Part shown: piece by piece, positions 28,190 through 36,671 of the stretch
Numbering within the stretch: the stretch's first letter is position 1
Layout of the letters: the number at the start of each line of letters is the position of its first letter
Source: Leadbetterella sp.
Lineage (GTDB): Bacteria; Bacteroidota; Bacteroidia; Cytophagales; Spirosomataceae
DNA length: 64,000 nt
Reading direction: 5' to 3'
Assembly (NCBI GenBank): GCA_019638185.1
Contig: JAHBUH010000012.1
Location: forward strand, 1 to 64,000
Made by a program: the position numbers and the translations under genes
The notes under the pieces: model-generated
What the model saw: the letters and a program-made list of their open reading frames with translations, nothing else
Database searches by the model: none
Told to the model about the DNA's origin: nothing

Positions 28190-29308
28190 TTATCGTATAA
28201 TATTAAACAGGCGTTTCCACCGGATCTTATTCAGGAATGAACCGTTCCGGTCAATAGACATCCAGATGAAGGCTGCTTTTCCTACCACGTGATCGGCCGG
28301 TACAAAACCCCAGAAACGGGAGTCATCGGATTCGTAACGGTTATCCCCCATCATGAAGTAATAATCCTGGTTAAAAGTATATTCCTGGATCTCTTTCCCG
28401 TCAAGATATACTTTCCCGCCTTTCAGCTGAGCGTCTTTATTCAGGTCAAAAGTGGTGATGACCGTTCCATAGAGCGCAATATTTTTTTCATCCAACGTGA
28501 TCTTCATCCCTTTTTTAGGAATGGTAATGGGGCCATAATTATCGCGGTTAAATGGAAAAAGCCGGGTATTGTAAGGATAAGCGGTACCGAAAATGCTGGA
28601 CGTATCGCCTTTGGCCAGGATGTCAGGATATACATTGGTCACAAAATCGTAGCCTTTGATCTCTTCCAGGCCGGTGGCGGTGGCGTTTATGCGGTAGTAA
28701 TATTTGCCGTTATCTCCCCGCCGTGCCTTGACGTCCACGTCGGCCTTGTCAAAGATCTTTTCGTTAGGATTGGTGTTAAACTCGATGTCGTAATACTTCT
28801 GTACCCCTTTTACTTCAGGAAGCGGTTTGCCGTTTACGTATACCACGGCATCTTTTACTTCCACCACATCGCCGGGTATACCCATGCAGCGCTTGATGTA
28901 GTTCGTCCGGAGGTCTACGGGGTACTTGTCAAAACCGCCGTATTCATCCGGGCGTAGCGGGGTACCGGGGTAGTTAAAAACCACCACATCGTTATTCTTG
29001 ATGCTGGTGAAACCCGGAAGCCGGTAGTTCGGCAGCTGAATCCAGTCCAGGTAAGACGGGATATTGGTAAACCATATTTTCTGGTGCGTAAGAGGGATCT
29101 GCAGGATGGTTTTGGGAGTTCTGGCGCCGTAATGCACCTTGGAAACAAAGAGGAAGTCGTCTACGAGCAGGCTTCTTTCCATGGAGGGGGTGGGTATGGT
29201 ATAGGCTTCCAGGAACAATCCGCGAATAAGCGTGGCCGCTATGACGGCAAACAGAACGGAATCCCACCATTCACGCATGGGAGATTTTTTTTTCTTTTTT
29301 TCTGACAT
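28190..29308 (-). CDS. lepB: signal peptidase I
   Basis: Membrane-anchored Ser/Lys protease that removes Sec signal peptides. 372 residues; one N-terminal transmembrane helix (about residues 15-33). Catalytic Ser is in PTPSMERSLLVDDFL, the general-base Lys in YIKRCMGIPGD, and the C-terminal box is MGDNRYESDDSRFWGFV. An insertion of about 170 residues lies between the Lys box and the C-terminal box, as usual in Bacteroidota and longer than in E. coli LepB. Its own exact -7 box (29329-29336) lies in the short gap after the glycosyltransferase gene. Confidence 0.96.
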   Translation of the reverse strand: MSEKKKKKSPMREWWDSVLFAVIAATLIRGLFLEAYTIPTPSMERSLLVDDFLFVSKVHYGARTPKTILQIPLTHQKIWFTNIPSYLDWIQLPNYRLPGFTSIKNNDVVVFNYPGTPLRPDEYGGFDKYPVDLRTNYIKRCMGIPGDVVEVKDAVVYVNGKPLPEVKGVQKYYDIEFNTNPNEKIFDKADVDVKARRGDNGKYYYRINATATGLEEIKGYDFVTNVYPDILAKGDTSSIFGTAYPYNTRLFPFNRDNYGPITIPKKGMKITLDEKNIALYGTVITTFDLNKDAQLKGGKVYLDGKEIQEYTFNQDYYFMMGDNRYESDDSRFWGFVPADHVVGKAAFIWMSIDRNGSFLNKIRWKRLFNIIR

Positions 29309-29328
29309 ATGTCTTTATAAAATTTGTG

Positions 29329-29336
29329 CAAAAATA
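29329..29336 (-). promoter_or_regulatory. promoter -7 box of lepB
   Basis: Minus strand TATTTTTG, exact TAnnTTTG match, 21-28 bases before the lepB ATG. A leader of only about 14 bases is implied. Confidence 0.5.
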
Positions 29337-29382
29337 TCATTTTAAGAGCTTTCTGCAATCGATATTTTTATGAACGGTGAAA

Positions 29383-30282
29383 TTATTCCTTTTTTGAAAC
29401 CGACTTGATGATGTATTGGGGCTTTCCGGAAGCGATCAGGAAAGTACTCCCGATGTATTCCCCGATGAGGGCAAAACAGCACAAAATCACCCCGCACATG
29501 AAGATAACGATAGGCGAGCCCCACTCGCTGATGAGCCCGGACGCATAGAAGCCCATGTAAATGAGCGAGAATACGATAGACAGGAAACCTGCCAGGAAAG
29601 TCAGGCGCAAAGGGATCAGCGAATAACCGAAAATGATGGTGAGCGTAAGGCTGATCAGTTTGGTGAAGGAGTAGTTAGACTGCCCCTCCATCCGGTTCAG
29701 GTGAATTACCTTTTCTTTGCCCACGTTATGAGTGATCTGGAAAATGAGCCCGTCAATGTAAGGATGCGGGCTCCGGCTCTTGATGATCTCCGCGATCACT
29801 TCTTTCTTAATGAGCTTGAAGCTGCTGAGATAAAGGTCTGCCGGCTTTTTCAGCAGCCAGGTGGTCAGCAGGTTAATGGTCTTGCTGCCGAAGTTCCGGA
29901 ACCAGTGGTGCTTCTTTTCATCGTAATAGCTGTACACCACGTCATAGTCTTCCGAAGTAGCCTTCAGATAGAGTTTAAGGATCTCGGAAGGCGGGTTCTG
30001 GAAGTCGTCATCAATAATAGCGGCGTATTTCCCGCGCACGAAATTCAGGCCACACATGACAGCGTTAAATTCCCCGAAGTTTTTCCGGAGATTCACGAAA
30101 GTAACGGCCGGAAGGCTTTCCGCTATTTTCTGGCAAACCTGCGCAGAGTGGTCACGCGAGCCGTCATTCACCAGGATGATCTCAAAATTATAGCTGTTAA
30201 GGTCTTTCTGAATGGTCTGCACCAGGGATTCAATAGTCTGGGCACCATTATAAACCGGGATCACTATTGAAAAGTCAAACAT
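29383..30282 (-). CDS. GT2 membrane glycosyltransferase (DPM/ArnC type)
   Basis: Glycosyltransferase of 299 residues. The GT-A domain starts FSIVIPVYNGAQTIESLV, with the nucleotide/metal segments LVNDGSRDHS and AIIDDDFQNPPSEI; two hydrophobic helices follow near residues 228-250 and 260-285, as in dolichol/undecaprenyl-phosphate sugar transferases such as ArnC and GtrB. It probably loads a sugar onto a polyprenyl phosphate at the inner membrane. Its ATG overlaps the stop of the aminotransferase gene by one base, placing it in the dTDP-amino-sugar operon, so a 3-amino-3,6-dideoxyhexose is a reasonable donor sugar (inference). Confidence 0.88.
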   Translation of the reverse strand: MFDFSIVIPVYNGAQTIESLVQTIQKDLNSYNFEIILVNDGSRDHSAQVCQKIAESLPAVTFVNLRKNFGEFNAVMCGLNFVRGKYAAIIDDDFQNPPSEILKLYLKATSEDYDVVYSYYDEKKHHWFRNFGSKTINLLTTWLLKKPADLYLSSFKLIKKEVIAEIIKSRSPHPYIDGLIFQITHNVGKEKVIHLNRMEGQSNYSFTKLISLTLTIIFGYSLIPLRLTFLAGFLSIVFSLIYMGFYASGLISEWGSPIVIFMCGVILCCFALIGEYIGSTFLIASGKPQYIIKSVSKKE

Positions 30283-31373
30283 TATGCGTATTGGTTTAGT
30301 GTAGTTATGATACGGTCGGCATCCCTGTCACTGAGCGTGCCGTTTAGCGGCAGGCTGAGCACGGTCCGGTGGATCTCTTCCGTTACCGGCAGGGAAAGGT
30401 GATTAAAAGCGGCCAGGGCCTTCTGGCGGTGGGGCGGAACCGGGTAATGTACATCAAAACCGATGCCGTGGCCCTGCAGGTACGCTTTTAGCTTTTCACG
30501 GTCAGGCGTACGCACCACAAAAAGGTGCCAGGCATCTTCATGAGTTGTTTCTGCCGGGGGAAGGATGATCTGCTCGTTCCGGATTCCCGAAAGGTAACGG
30601 GCTGCCAGCTCCCTTCTCCGCTCCGTTTCGGCGTCCAGGTAGCGGAGCTTAATGGAAAGAAAAGCGGCCTGGAGCTCGCTTAAGCGACTGTTTTTTCCGA
30701 GGTGATCAAACTGGTACCGCACTTCGGAGCCGTAGTTCCGGCGGGCACGTACGGCCTGCGCCAGAGCCTCATGATGCGTCACCACCGCGCCGGCGTCAGA
30801 GAGGGCCCCCAGGTTTTTAGTAGGGTAGAAGCTGTAAGCGATGGCATCGGCTCCGGGGCAGTCGGTAGAGCACTTATACCGGGCTCCGTGACTCTGGGCG
30901 GCATCCGTGATCAGCTTCAGGTTATATTTCCGGGCCAGGGTGCCCAGGGCGTCATAATCACACATCTTGCCGTAGAGGTTTACGGCCAGGATAGCCGCGG
31001 TCTTCCCGGTGATGGCTTTTTCCGCATTAGCGGGGTCCAGCAGGAAGGTATGCGGGTCCGGTTCCACCAGCACCGGCGTCAGGCCCACGTTCAGCACCGA
31101 CAGGATGCTGGCATAGTAGGTGTTAGCCGGTACGATGACCTCGGCGCCTTTTTCCAGCTCCATGCTTTGCATGATGAGCTCCAGGGCATCCAGGCCATTA
31201 GCTACCCCTACACAGAAAGGGGCTGAGCAGAACGCCGCAAATTCACTTTCAAACTGCCTGACGCTGTCGGAAAGCATATAAAAGCCCCTGTTCAGGAAAT
31301 GATGAAATGCCTTCTCCAGCTCAGCGGTATAAGGCTTATTCAGCGCTTTAAGCGATAAAAACGGGATATCCAT
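30282..31373 (-). CDS. DegT/DnrJ/EryC1/StrS sugar aminotransferase (FdtB/QdtB-like)
   Basis: PLP-dependent nucleotide-sugar aminotransferase of 363 residues. Visible motifs: VANGLDALELIMQS, PANTYYASILSVL, DAAQSHGARY, and the PLP lysine Lys186 in SFYPTKNLGALSDAGAVVT. The gene directly upstream encodes an FdtA/QdtA-type 3,4-ketoisomerase and overlaps by one base (TGATG), which is the pairing that makes dTDP-3-amino-3,6-dideoxy-hexose (Fuc3N or Qui3N). The acetyltransferase of that pathway (FdtC/QdtC) and rmlAB are not in this window. Gal or Glc configuration cannot be read from sequence. Confidence 0.9.
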   Translation of the reverse strand: MDIPFLSLKALNKPYTAELEKAFHHFLNRGFYMLSDSVRQFESEFAAFCSAPFCVGVANGLDALELIMQSMELEKGAEVIVPANTYYASILSVLNVGLTPVLVEPDPHTFLLDPANAEKAITGKTAAILAVNLYGKMCDYDALGTLARKYNLKLITDAAQSHGARYKCSTDCPGADAIAYSFYPTKNLGALSDAGAVVTHHEALAQAVRARRNYGSEVRYQFDHLGKNSRLSELQAAFLSIKLRYLDAETERRRELAARYLSGIRNEQIILPPAETTHEDAWHLFVVRTPDREKLKAYLQGHGIGFDVHYPVPPHRQKALAAFNHLSLPVTEEIHRTVLSLPLNGTLSDRDADRIITTLNQYA

Positions 31374-31786
31374 CAGGAGTTTGCCGGGGAGTACACCTTA
31401 TGAATGACCCGGAATTCGTCATAAGGGGTATCGATGTAATCGTTCGGGTCATAATTCCGGTTAGCCAGTACCAGGAGGATGCTTCCTTCTTTAAATTCAT
31501 ACATCTGATGCCAGTCGGTAGGCTTCAGCAGCAGGCATTTCTGGGGGCTGTCAAGAGTAACAAAGTAATCGGTTTCTTCGGATTCCTGTACGTAGATCTG
31601 GCAGGAGCCGTTCAGGCAGATCAGGCCCTGCCAGGTGCTGTGATGCCGGTGTCCGCCCCGGATACTGTGTTCAGGAACATTATAGATGAAGTAAGCCCGT
31701 TCAATGGAACCGGGCATAAGGTGCTCAAAAACGGATAGAAAACCATCGTGGTTTTCAACAGATTTCAGCGTAATGATAGAGGCCAT
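31373..31786 (-). CDS. FdtA/QdtA family cupin, dTDP-4-keto-6-deoxyhexose 3,4-ketoisomerase
   Basis: Small cupin of 137 residues that moves the keto group from C4 to C3 of dTDP-4-keto-6-deoxyglucose. Typical features: AYFIYNVPEHSIRGGHRHH (metal/substrate-site histidines; homologues read RGGHAHK), GLICLNGSCQIYV, LLLKPTDWHQMYEF and the C-terminal LANRNYDPNDYI. An ATG at 31810 would add eight residues; MASIITLK at 31786 fits the usual length better. It is the first gene of a three-gene overlapping operon with an aminotransferase and a membrane glycosyltransferase. Confidence 0.85.
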   Translation of the reverse strand: MASIITLKSVENHDGFLSVFEHLMPGSIERAYFIYNVPEHSIRGGHRHHSTWQGLICLNGSCQIYVQESEETDYFVTLDSPQKCLLLKPTDWHQMYEFKEGSILLVLANRNYDPNDYIDTPYDEFRVIHKVYSPANS

Positions 31787-31834
31787 AGGTATAATTAAGA
31801 ATAAAATCATATTTTACTCATGGCCGCAAATTAC

Positions 31835-31957
31835 TTAAAAAATCGTATTATTCACTGTTTTTTTATCAACAGATGAATAAGCCGGGCAGGTTTGCTTCCT
31901 GCAGGAGGTGGTCGCAAGGCCCGTAAGAATCAGGAAAAAGGCGATGTATTTCTTCAT
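31835..31957 (-). CDS. tiny lipoprotein (40 aa)
   Basis: A 40-codon gene: start ATG 31955-31957, stop TAA 31835-31837. The peptide begins MKKYIAFFLILTGLATTSC, a clean type II signal sequence with lipobox TTSC (Cys19), leaving a mature lipopeptide of only 22 residues (CRKQTCPAYSSVDKKTV...). It sits 31 bases after the arginine decarboxylase gene and 48 bases before the FdtA-like gene, on the same strand. Tiny lipoproteins with a Cys-Pro-x-Tyr-Ser segment occur in many Bacteroidota as far as I recall; no function is known to me. Too short for standard gene callers at common cut-offs. Confidence 0.7.
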   Translation of the reverse strand: MKKYIAFFLILTGLATTSCRKQTCPAYSSVDKKTVNNTIF

Positions 31958-31988
31958 TTTACTGCTTTATCAATAGAACGTACGGGCG

Positions 31989-33464
31989 TCAATTATCTTT
32001 TGTTTCTTCGTGAAAATGCATTTTGGTCTCCTGCAGCGGCTCGGGTGTGCCCCGCTGGCTGCGGTAGCCCAGGATGCGCAGCATGGACTCTTCGGTTTGC
32101 TCTTCGGCAAACAGCTCGGTGGTGAGGTTACCGCTCTCGTCACGGTCTATCAGTACGTGCTTCGGCGCCGGAATCAGGCAGTGCTGGATACCGCCGTAGC
32201 CCCCCAGTGACTCCTGGTAAGCCCCGGTATGAAAGAAACCGATGTACTGTTCGTCTGTAGGGTCGTTATCGTCAATGATGGGCATGTAGAGGTCTTCCGA
32301 GTGCGACTCCGTGTTATAATAATCCGCCGAATCACAGGTCAGCCCGCCCAGGTTCACCTTGGTGTAAGGGGCATCCCAGTTATTAATGGGAAGCATAATG
32401 TATTTCTGGCCAATGCCCCAGGCGTCCGGCAGCTGGGTGATGAAGGAACCGTCTATCATGTACCATAGCTCGCGGTCGTTCTGCTGCTTCTGATCAATGA
32501 TCTTGTACAGGATGGCACCGCTCTCGCCCACGGTGTAGCTGCCAAATTCCGTAAAGATATTGGGTACAGGCACGTTATTTTTGTGACAGATCCACTGGAT
32601 GTTCTCAATGATCTCATCTACCATGGCCTGGTAATCAAAATTATATACCACCGAGGTCTGGATAGGCATGCCGCCGCCGATGTCAATGGAGTCCAGCTCG
32701 GGGCAGATCCGCTTCATTTCGCAGTATTTGAACATAAAGCGGGTCAGTTCTGACCAGTAATAGGCGGTATCCTTAATGCCGGAGTTAATGAAGAAGTGAA
32801 GCATTTTCAGCTTGAACCGCTCATCCGGCTTTATTTTTTTGAGGTAGAGATCATCCACATCCTTGTAGCGGATCCCCAGCCGGGAGGTATAGAAAGAGAA
32901 AGTGGGCTCTTCATCGGTGGCTATCCGGATACCGATGTTAACGTTATCGGCCGTCACGTGCTCCAGGTAATGGTCTATCTCGTCCAGGTTATCCAGGATG
33001 GGCGTACAGTTCACAAAACCCCGGTTAAGCAGGTTCGTGATATTTTTAAGATACTGCGGCATTTTATGGCCGTTACAGATCACGTAGGTCTCTTTGGATA
33101 TTTTTCCTTCGTCATACAGGGTCTCAATCAGCGGAATATCAAAGGCCGAAGAGGTCTCCAGGTGGATGTTATGCTTAAGGGCCGCATCCAGGATGAATTT
33201 GAAATGCGATGATTTCGTACAGTAACAGTAGGTATAGCTCCCTTTGTAATTATACTTCTTCATGGCATTTTTAAACAGCACGCGCGAATGCTCGATATGC
33301 TCACCTATTTTAGGTAAGTAGCTTATCCTGAGAGGCGTGCCGTATCTCCGGATCACATCCATCAGCGGTACGTTATTAAACTGGAGATTGTTTTGAGCAT
33401 CCACCCCGAACTCCCGTGTAGGGAATTCGAAGGTCTGTTGAATTAAGTCGATGTACCTCTTCAT
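31989..33464 (-). CDS. speA: arginine decarboxylase (biosynthetic, short Bacteroidota form)
   Basis: PLP enzyme of the alanine-racemase-fold decarboxylases, converting arginine to agmatine for polyamine synthesis. 491 residues, shorter than the ~630-residue E. coli SpeA. The PLP lysine is Lys84 in SYTYCYCTKSSHF; later landmarks are GGGMPIQTSV (phosphate-binding glycine loop), IFTEFGSYTVGESG and the active-site Cys in GLTCDSADYY. Diaminopimelate or ornithine decarboxylase would be the alternatives; the CTKSSHF segment and overall pattern favour arginine decarboxylase. Agmatine-processing genes are not adjacent. Confidence 0.85.
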   Translation of the reverse strand: MKRYIDLIQQTFEFPTREFGVDAQNNLQFNNVPLMDVIRRYGTPLRISYLPKIGEHIEHSRVLFKNAMKKYNYKGSYTYCYCTKSSHFKFILDAALKHNIHLETSSAFDIPLIETLYDEGKISKETYVICNGHKMPQYLKNITNLLNRGFVNCTPILDNLDEIDHYLEHVTADNVNIGIRIATDEEPTFSFYTSRLGIRYKDVDDLYLKKIKPDERFKLKMLHFFINSGIKDTAYYWSELTRFMFKYCEMKRICPELDSIDIGGGMPIQTSVVYNFDYQAMVDEIIENIQWICHKNNVPVPNIFTEFGSYTVGESGAILYKIIDQKQQNDRELWYMIDGSFITQLPDAWGIGQKYIMLPINNWDAPYTKVNLGGLTCDSADYYNTESHSEDLYMPIIDDNDPTDEQYIGFFHTGAYQESLGGYGGIQHCLIPAPKHVLIDRDESGNLTTELFAEEQTEESMLRILGYRSQRGTPEPLQETKMHFHEETKDN

Positions 33465-33606
33465 TCGCTGTTGAAGGAAACCTGCGTTTTGATATTAAAA
33501 ATTCGTGCAAAATTGATATATTTTTTACAACTTTGCAAGCAATTACAAGGTTCTTAAACAACGTAAAAAATATCCTGTTTCGTTCTTAATTCCGATAATT
33601 TAATTC

Positions 33607-34980
33607 ATGAGCAATTCCCTTCCCAAAGTACACTTTATAGCCGTAGGCGGCGCAGTCATGCATAACCTGGCACTGGCGCTGAAAAGCAAAGGTTTTGAGG
33701 TGTCCGGTTCCGATGATGAGATTTATGAGCCGGCGCGGTCCAGGCTGGCAGCTGCCGGCATTTTACCGACTGAAACGGGATGGGACGAAAGCCGGATCAC
33801 ACCTGATCTGGATGCCGTGATTTTAGGGATGCATGCCCGTAAGGATAACCCTGAGCTTCTGAAGGCTCAAAATCTGGGGGTGCGGGTGTATTCTTTTCCC
33901 GAATATGTTTTTGAGCAGAGCAAAGATAAAAAACGGGTGGTGATAGCCGGAAGCCACGGTAAAACCTCCATTACCAGCATGATCCTGCACGTGCTGGCGT
34001 ATCATCAGCATGATTTTGATTACCTGGTGGGGGCGCAGATCCAGGGCTTTGACCTGATGGTGAGGCTGACCCACGATGCCCCGGTAATTGTGATTGAGGG
34101 CGATGAGTACCTGGCCAGCCCGCTGGAGATGCGGTCCAAGTTTTTATTTTACCACCCGCATATCGCGCTGATCAGCGGTGTGGCCTGGGATCACTTTAAC
34201 GTGTTTCCCACGTTTGAGTCGTATACGGATACCTTTATGAAGCTGGCTGACGGCATGGAGCGCCCCGGCGTACTGCTGTACGATGAAACCGATGCCGATG
34301 CGGTGAAAATAGGCAGCGTACCGCGTGAAGGCCTGGAGGAGATCCCGTACCGGGCTTATCCTTACGAGGTCAGAGACGGAAAGGTGTATGCCCAAACCCC
34401 TGGTGGTGAGCTGCAGCTGGCAGTGTTCGGGGAGCATAACCTGAAGAACCTGAACGGCGCCCGTATCATCTGTGAGAAGCTGGGTATTGATGAAAAAGCG
34501 TTTTTTGAAGCCATACAGACGTTTAAAGGGGCGGCTAAGCGACTGGAAACGCTGGGTAAAAATGAGCACACCCATATTTTCCGGGATTTTGCCCATGCCC
34601 CTTCCAAAGTAGGCGCTACCACCAATGCCGTGAAAGAGCTGTACGCTGACCGCCAGCTGGTGGCCGCCTACGAGCTACACACGTATTCCAGCCTGAATAA
34701 GGAGTTTCTGCCGCATTACGCCCATAAACTGGACGATGCCGACACGGCCATCGTGTTTTATTCGCCTCATACCCTGGAAATGAAACGGATGCCGGCCATC
34801 AGCCCGGAGGAAGTGAAGGCGTATTTTGGCCGGGAAGACCTGTTGGTGTTCTGCGATACGGCTGAACTGTCCGCTTATCTGACCTCCCTGGACTGGAAAG
34901 ACCGGAACTTGCTGCTGATGTCTTCGGGAACGTTTGGAGGGCTGGACCTGAAAGAGACGGTGGGACGGCTGCTGGGGTAG
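33607..34980 (+). CDS. mpl: UDP-N-acetylmuramate:L-Ala-gamma-D-Glu-meso-DAP ligase (Mpl-like)
   Basis: Mur-ligase-family enzyme of 457 residues that reattaches recycled murein tripeptide to UDP-MurNAc. N-terminal Rossmann part begins HFIAVGGAVMHNLALALKSKGF; the ATP P-loop is GSHGKT (115-120); EGDEYLASP and WDHFNVFPT are family residues around the metal site; and the C-terminal domain starts near ETLGKNEHTHIFRDFAHAPSKV. Length and the GGAVMHNLA start (not GIGGxGMSG as in MurC) support Mpl over MurC. It is transcribed alone between two minus-strand units. Confidence 0.9.
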   Translation: MSNSLPKVHFIAVGGAVMHNLALALKSKGFEVSGSDDEIYEPARSRLAAAGILPTETGWDESRITPDLDAVILGMHARKDNPELLKAQNLGVRVYSFPEYVFEQSKDKKRVVIAGSHGKTSITSMILHVLAYHQHDFDYLVGAQIQGFDLMVRLTHDAPVIVIEGDEYLASPLEMRSKFLFYHPHIALISGVAWDHFNVFPTFESYTDTFMKLADGMERPGVLLYDETDADAVKIGSVPREGLEEIPYRAYPYEVRDGKVYAQTPGGELQLAVFGEHNLKNLNGARIICEKLGIDEKAFFEAIQTFKGAAKRLETLGKNEHTHIFRDFAHAPSKVGATTNAVKELYADRQLVAAYELHTYSSLNKEFLPHYAHKLDDADTAIVFYSPHTLEMKRMPAISPEEVKAYFGREDLLVFCDTAELSAYLTSLDWKDRNLLLMSSGTFGGLDLKETVGRLLG

Positions 34981-35040
34981 GTGTCCGGGGAGGGCTAACC
35001 TGCCTGCAGGATAAAAAGGGGAAAAGCGGTTATTTCGCGA

Positions 35041-36078
35041 TCAGGCGCCTGAAGCAGCCATCACTTTTTCCGGCCCGATCCAAGTAAGGCAGGCGTAATC
35101 GCCTCTTCTGCAAGGCTCTTTACCGTATACGGAACAGGGGCGGCAGGTGAGGATTTCTTTGGATATTTCTGTTTTATTTTCTTCCGGCTGAAAGAGAGGG
35201 CCGAAGCCTGTGAGCGTGTGGGTGGCGCCCCAGATGGAGATCACTTTTACGCCCATCAGGGCTGCAAAGTGCATGTTTGAGGTATCGCCACTGATGAAAA
35301 ATTCCGTGCGGGAGATCAGTTCCAGCTCTTCCTCCAGGGAAAACCGGCTAACTAGGTTCTGGGCATTAGGATATTTTCGGGCTATATTTTCCAGGAGTTC
35401 GCCTTCTTTCTGCCCACCACCGAACAGCAGGATCTTATGACCGGGATATTTCTCCCGCAGTAGTTCAATGAGTTTTTCGTAACGGTCCAGCGGCCAGATT
35501 TTCCCTTTGTGCTGGGCAAAGGGAGCTATGCCGATAAAATGTTCAGCCTTTTCCTCCCGGACCCACCGGTCTATAATCAGCCGGGTTTCTTCTGAAGTCT
35601 TAAAGAGCGGAGTGAGATTCTCCACGTGAAGGGATTCTTCTATGATTCCCGCGGTCTTGAATACATCGAGATATTGTTCACAAACGTGCTTTACCGGGGT
35701 CAGTCGTTTCCCGGAGATAATTTCTTTTTTTTCGACCCTGTGTTTGTTGAGAGTAAAACCCTTTTTTCCGGATAACAGAAACAGGCTTTTCAGGAAGCGG
35801 GTCCTGATGTTTTGGTGCAGGTCCAGGATGTAATCCGGCTGGTACTGCATGAGCTGCCTGAAAAGCCGGATGAGTCCACCGGGGCCTTTGTGCTCGCCGT
35901 CAAAATCGCAGGGAAAAACCTCTATCCGGGGGTTATGGGCAAAAAAAGGAGCAAATTTCTTACGGGTGACCATAACGATCTTCAGGTCGTGCCGGTATTT
36001 CAGCACCGTAGCCAGCGTGGCCATGGTCAGGGCTACGTCGCCCATGGCGGAAAACCTGAAAACAACGGCCGTACTCAT
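35041..36078 (-). CDS. GT9 glycosyltransferase (ADP-heptose:LPS heptosyltransferase family)
   Basis: GT-B glycosyltransferase of 345 residues of the WaaF/RfaF group. Visible: N-terminal VFRFSAMGDVALTMATLATVL, the interdomain IGIAPFAQHKGKIWPLDRYEKLI, and the C-terminal FISGDTSNMHFAALMGVKVISIWGATH donor-site motif. It probably adds a heptose-like sugar to a lipopolysaccharide core. Its ATG overlaps the DUF4254 stop by four bases (ATGA), so it is the last gene of the thrA-thrB operon. The acceptor is unknown. Confidence 0.9.
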   Translation of the reverse strand: MSTAVVFRFSAMGDVALTMATLATVLKYRHDLKIVMVTRKKFAPFFAHNPRIEVFPCDFDGEHKGPGGLIRLFRQLMQYQPDYILDLHQNIRTRFLKSLFLLSGKKGFTLNKHRVEKKEIISGKRLTPVKHVCEQYLDVFKTAGIIEESLHVENLTPLFKTSEETRLIIDRWVREEKAEHFIGIAPFAQHKGKIWPLDRYEKLIELLREKYPGHKILLFGGGQKEGELLENIARKYPNAQNLVSRFSLEEELELISRTEFFISGDTSNMHFAALMGVKVISIWGATHTLTGFGPLFQPEENKTEISKEILTCRPCSVYGKEPCRRGDYACLTWIGPEKVMAASGA

Positions 36079-36671
36079 TTCTTTTCGTAGAAAATGGGGT
36101 TAAGGTCGGGGTCGTTATACATTTTCATCTGTTTATACAGCTTCATGTATTTCCGGCCGGAGCGGAGATCCTCCATAAGCTCATTGTAGGCCAGGGCCAG
36201 GTCTTCTTCCTGGATCTGCAGGATATACAGTTTTTGTTTTACAGAATCCAGGTGGGCCGGGCTGGCATCCGTACGCTGCAACTGCTCCAGGAAGTGATAG
36301 ATCTTCAGCTGAAGAATAGACATCCTGTCCAGCAGCCAGGCCGGCGTTTCGGAGTTCAGCCGGGCGTTTTCGAGGGGTTTTACGCCCTCCAGGCTGTGGA
36401 AGAGCCATTCGTCTATCTGCTCCACGGTATCGGTCCGGTGCTGGTTAGAGGCGTCAATGCGCCGTTTGATGGCCACCAGTTCTGCCGGGTTAATGGCCGG
36501 GTCACGGATGATGTCTTCCAGATGCCACTGCACGGTATCGATCCAGTTTTTGAGGTACAGCAGGGCCTGGAAACCCTCGTGGCGGTCGGGCCTGACGGCA
36601 TCCACGTGGTCATGCAGGTGGTAGTCGGTTATCGCTTCCCTGAAAATCGTGTTTATTTCTTCTGCTTTCAT
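36075..36671 (-). CDS. DUF4254 domain-containing protein
   Basis: Helical cytoplasmic protein of 198 residues matching the DUF4254 family (start MKAEEINTIFREAITDYH, then HEGFQALLYLKNWIDTVQWHLEDIIRDP and RRIDASNQHRTDTVEQID). No catalytic motif is evident. DUF4254 genes are typically found next to GT9 glycosyltransferases in Bacteroidota, as here, which suggests a role in lipopolysaccharide assembly (inference). It overlaps thrB by one base upstream (TAATG) and the GT9 gene by four bases downstream. Confidence 0.85.
   Translation of the reverse strand: MKAEEINTIFREAITDYHLHDHVDAVRPDRHEGFQALLYLKNWIDTVQWHLEDIIRDPAINPAELVAIKRRIDASNQHRTDTVEQIDEWLFHSLEGVKPLENARLNSETPAWLLDRMSILQLKIYHFLEQLQRTDASPAHLDSVKQKLYILQIQEEDLALAYNELMEDLRSGRKYMKLYKQMKMYNDPDLNPIFYEKK

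Noticed and set aside
29416-30270. 284-codon plus-strand frame opposite the GT2 glycosyltransferase
   Set aside because: The GT2 gene has clear motifs and operon overlaps; this frame has none and is almost coextensive with it.
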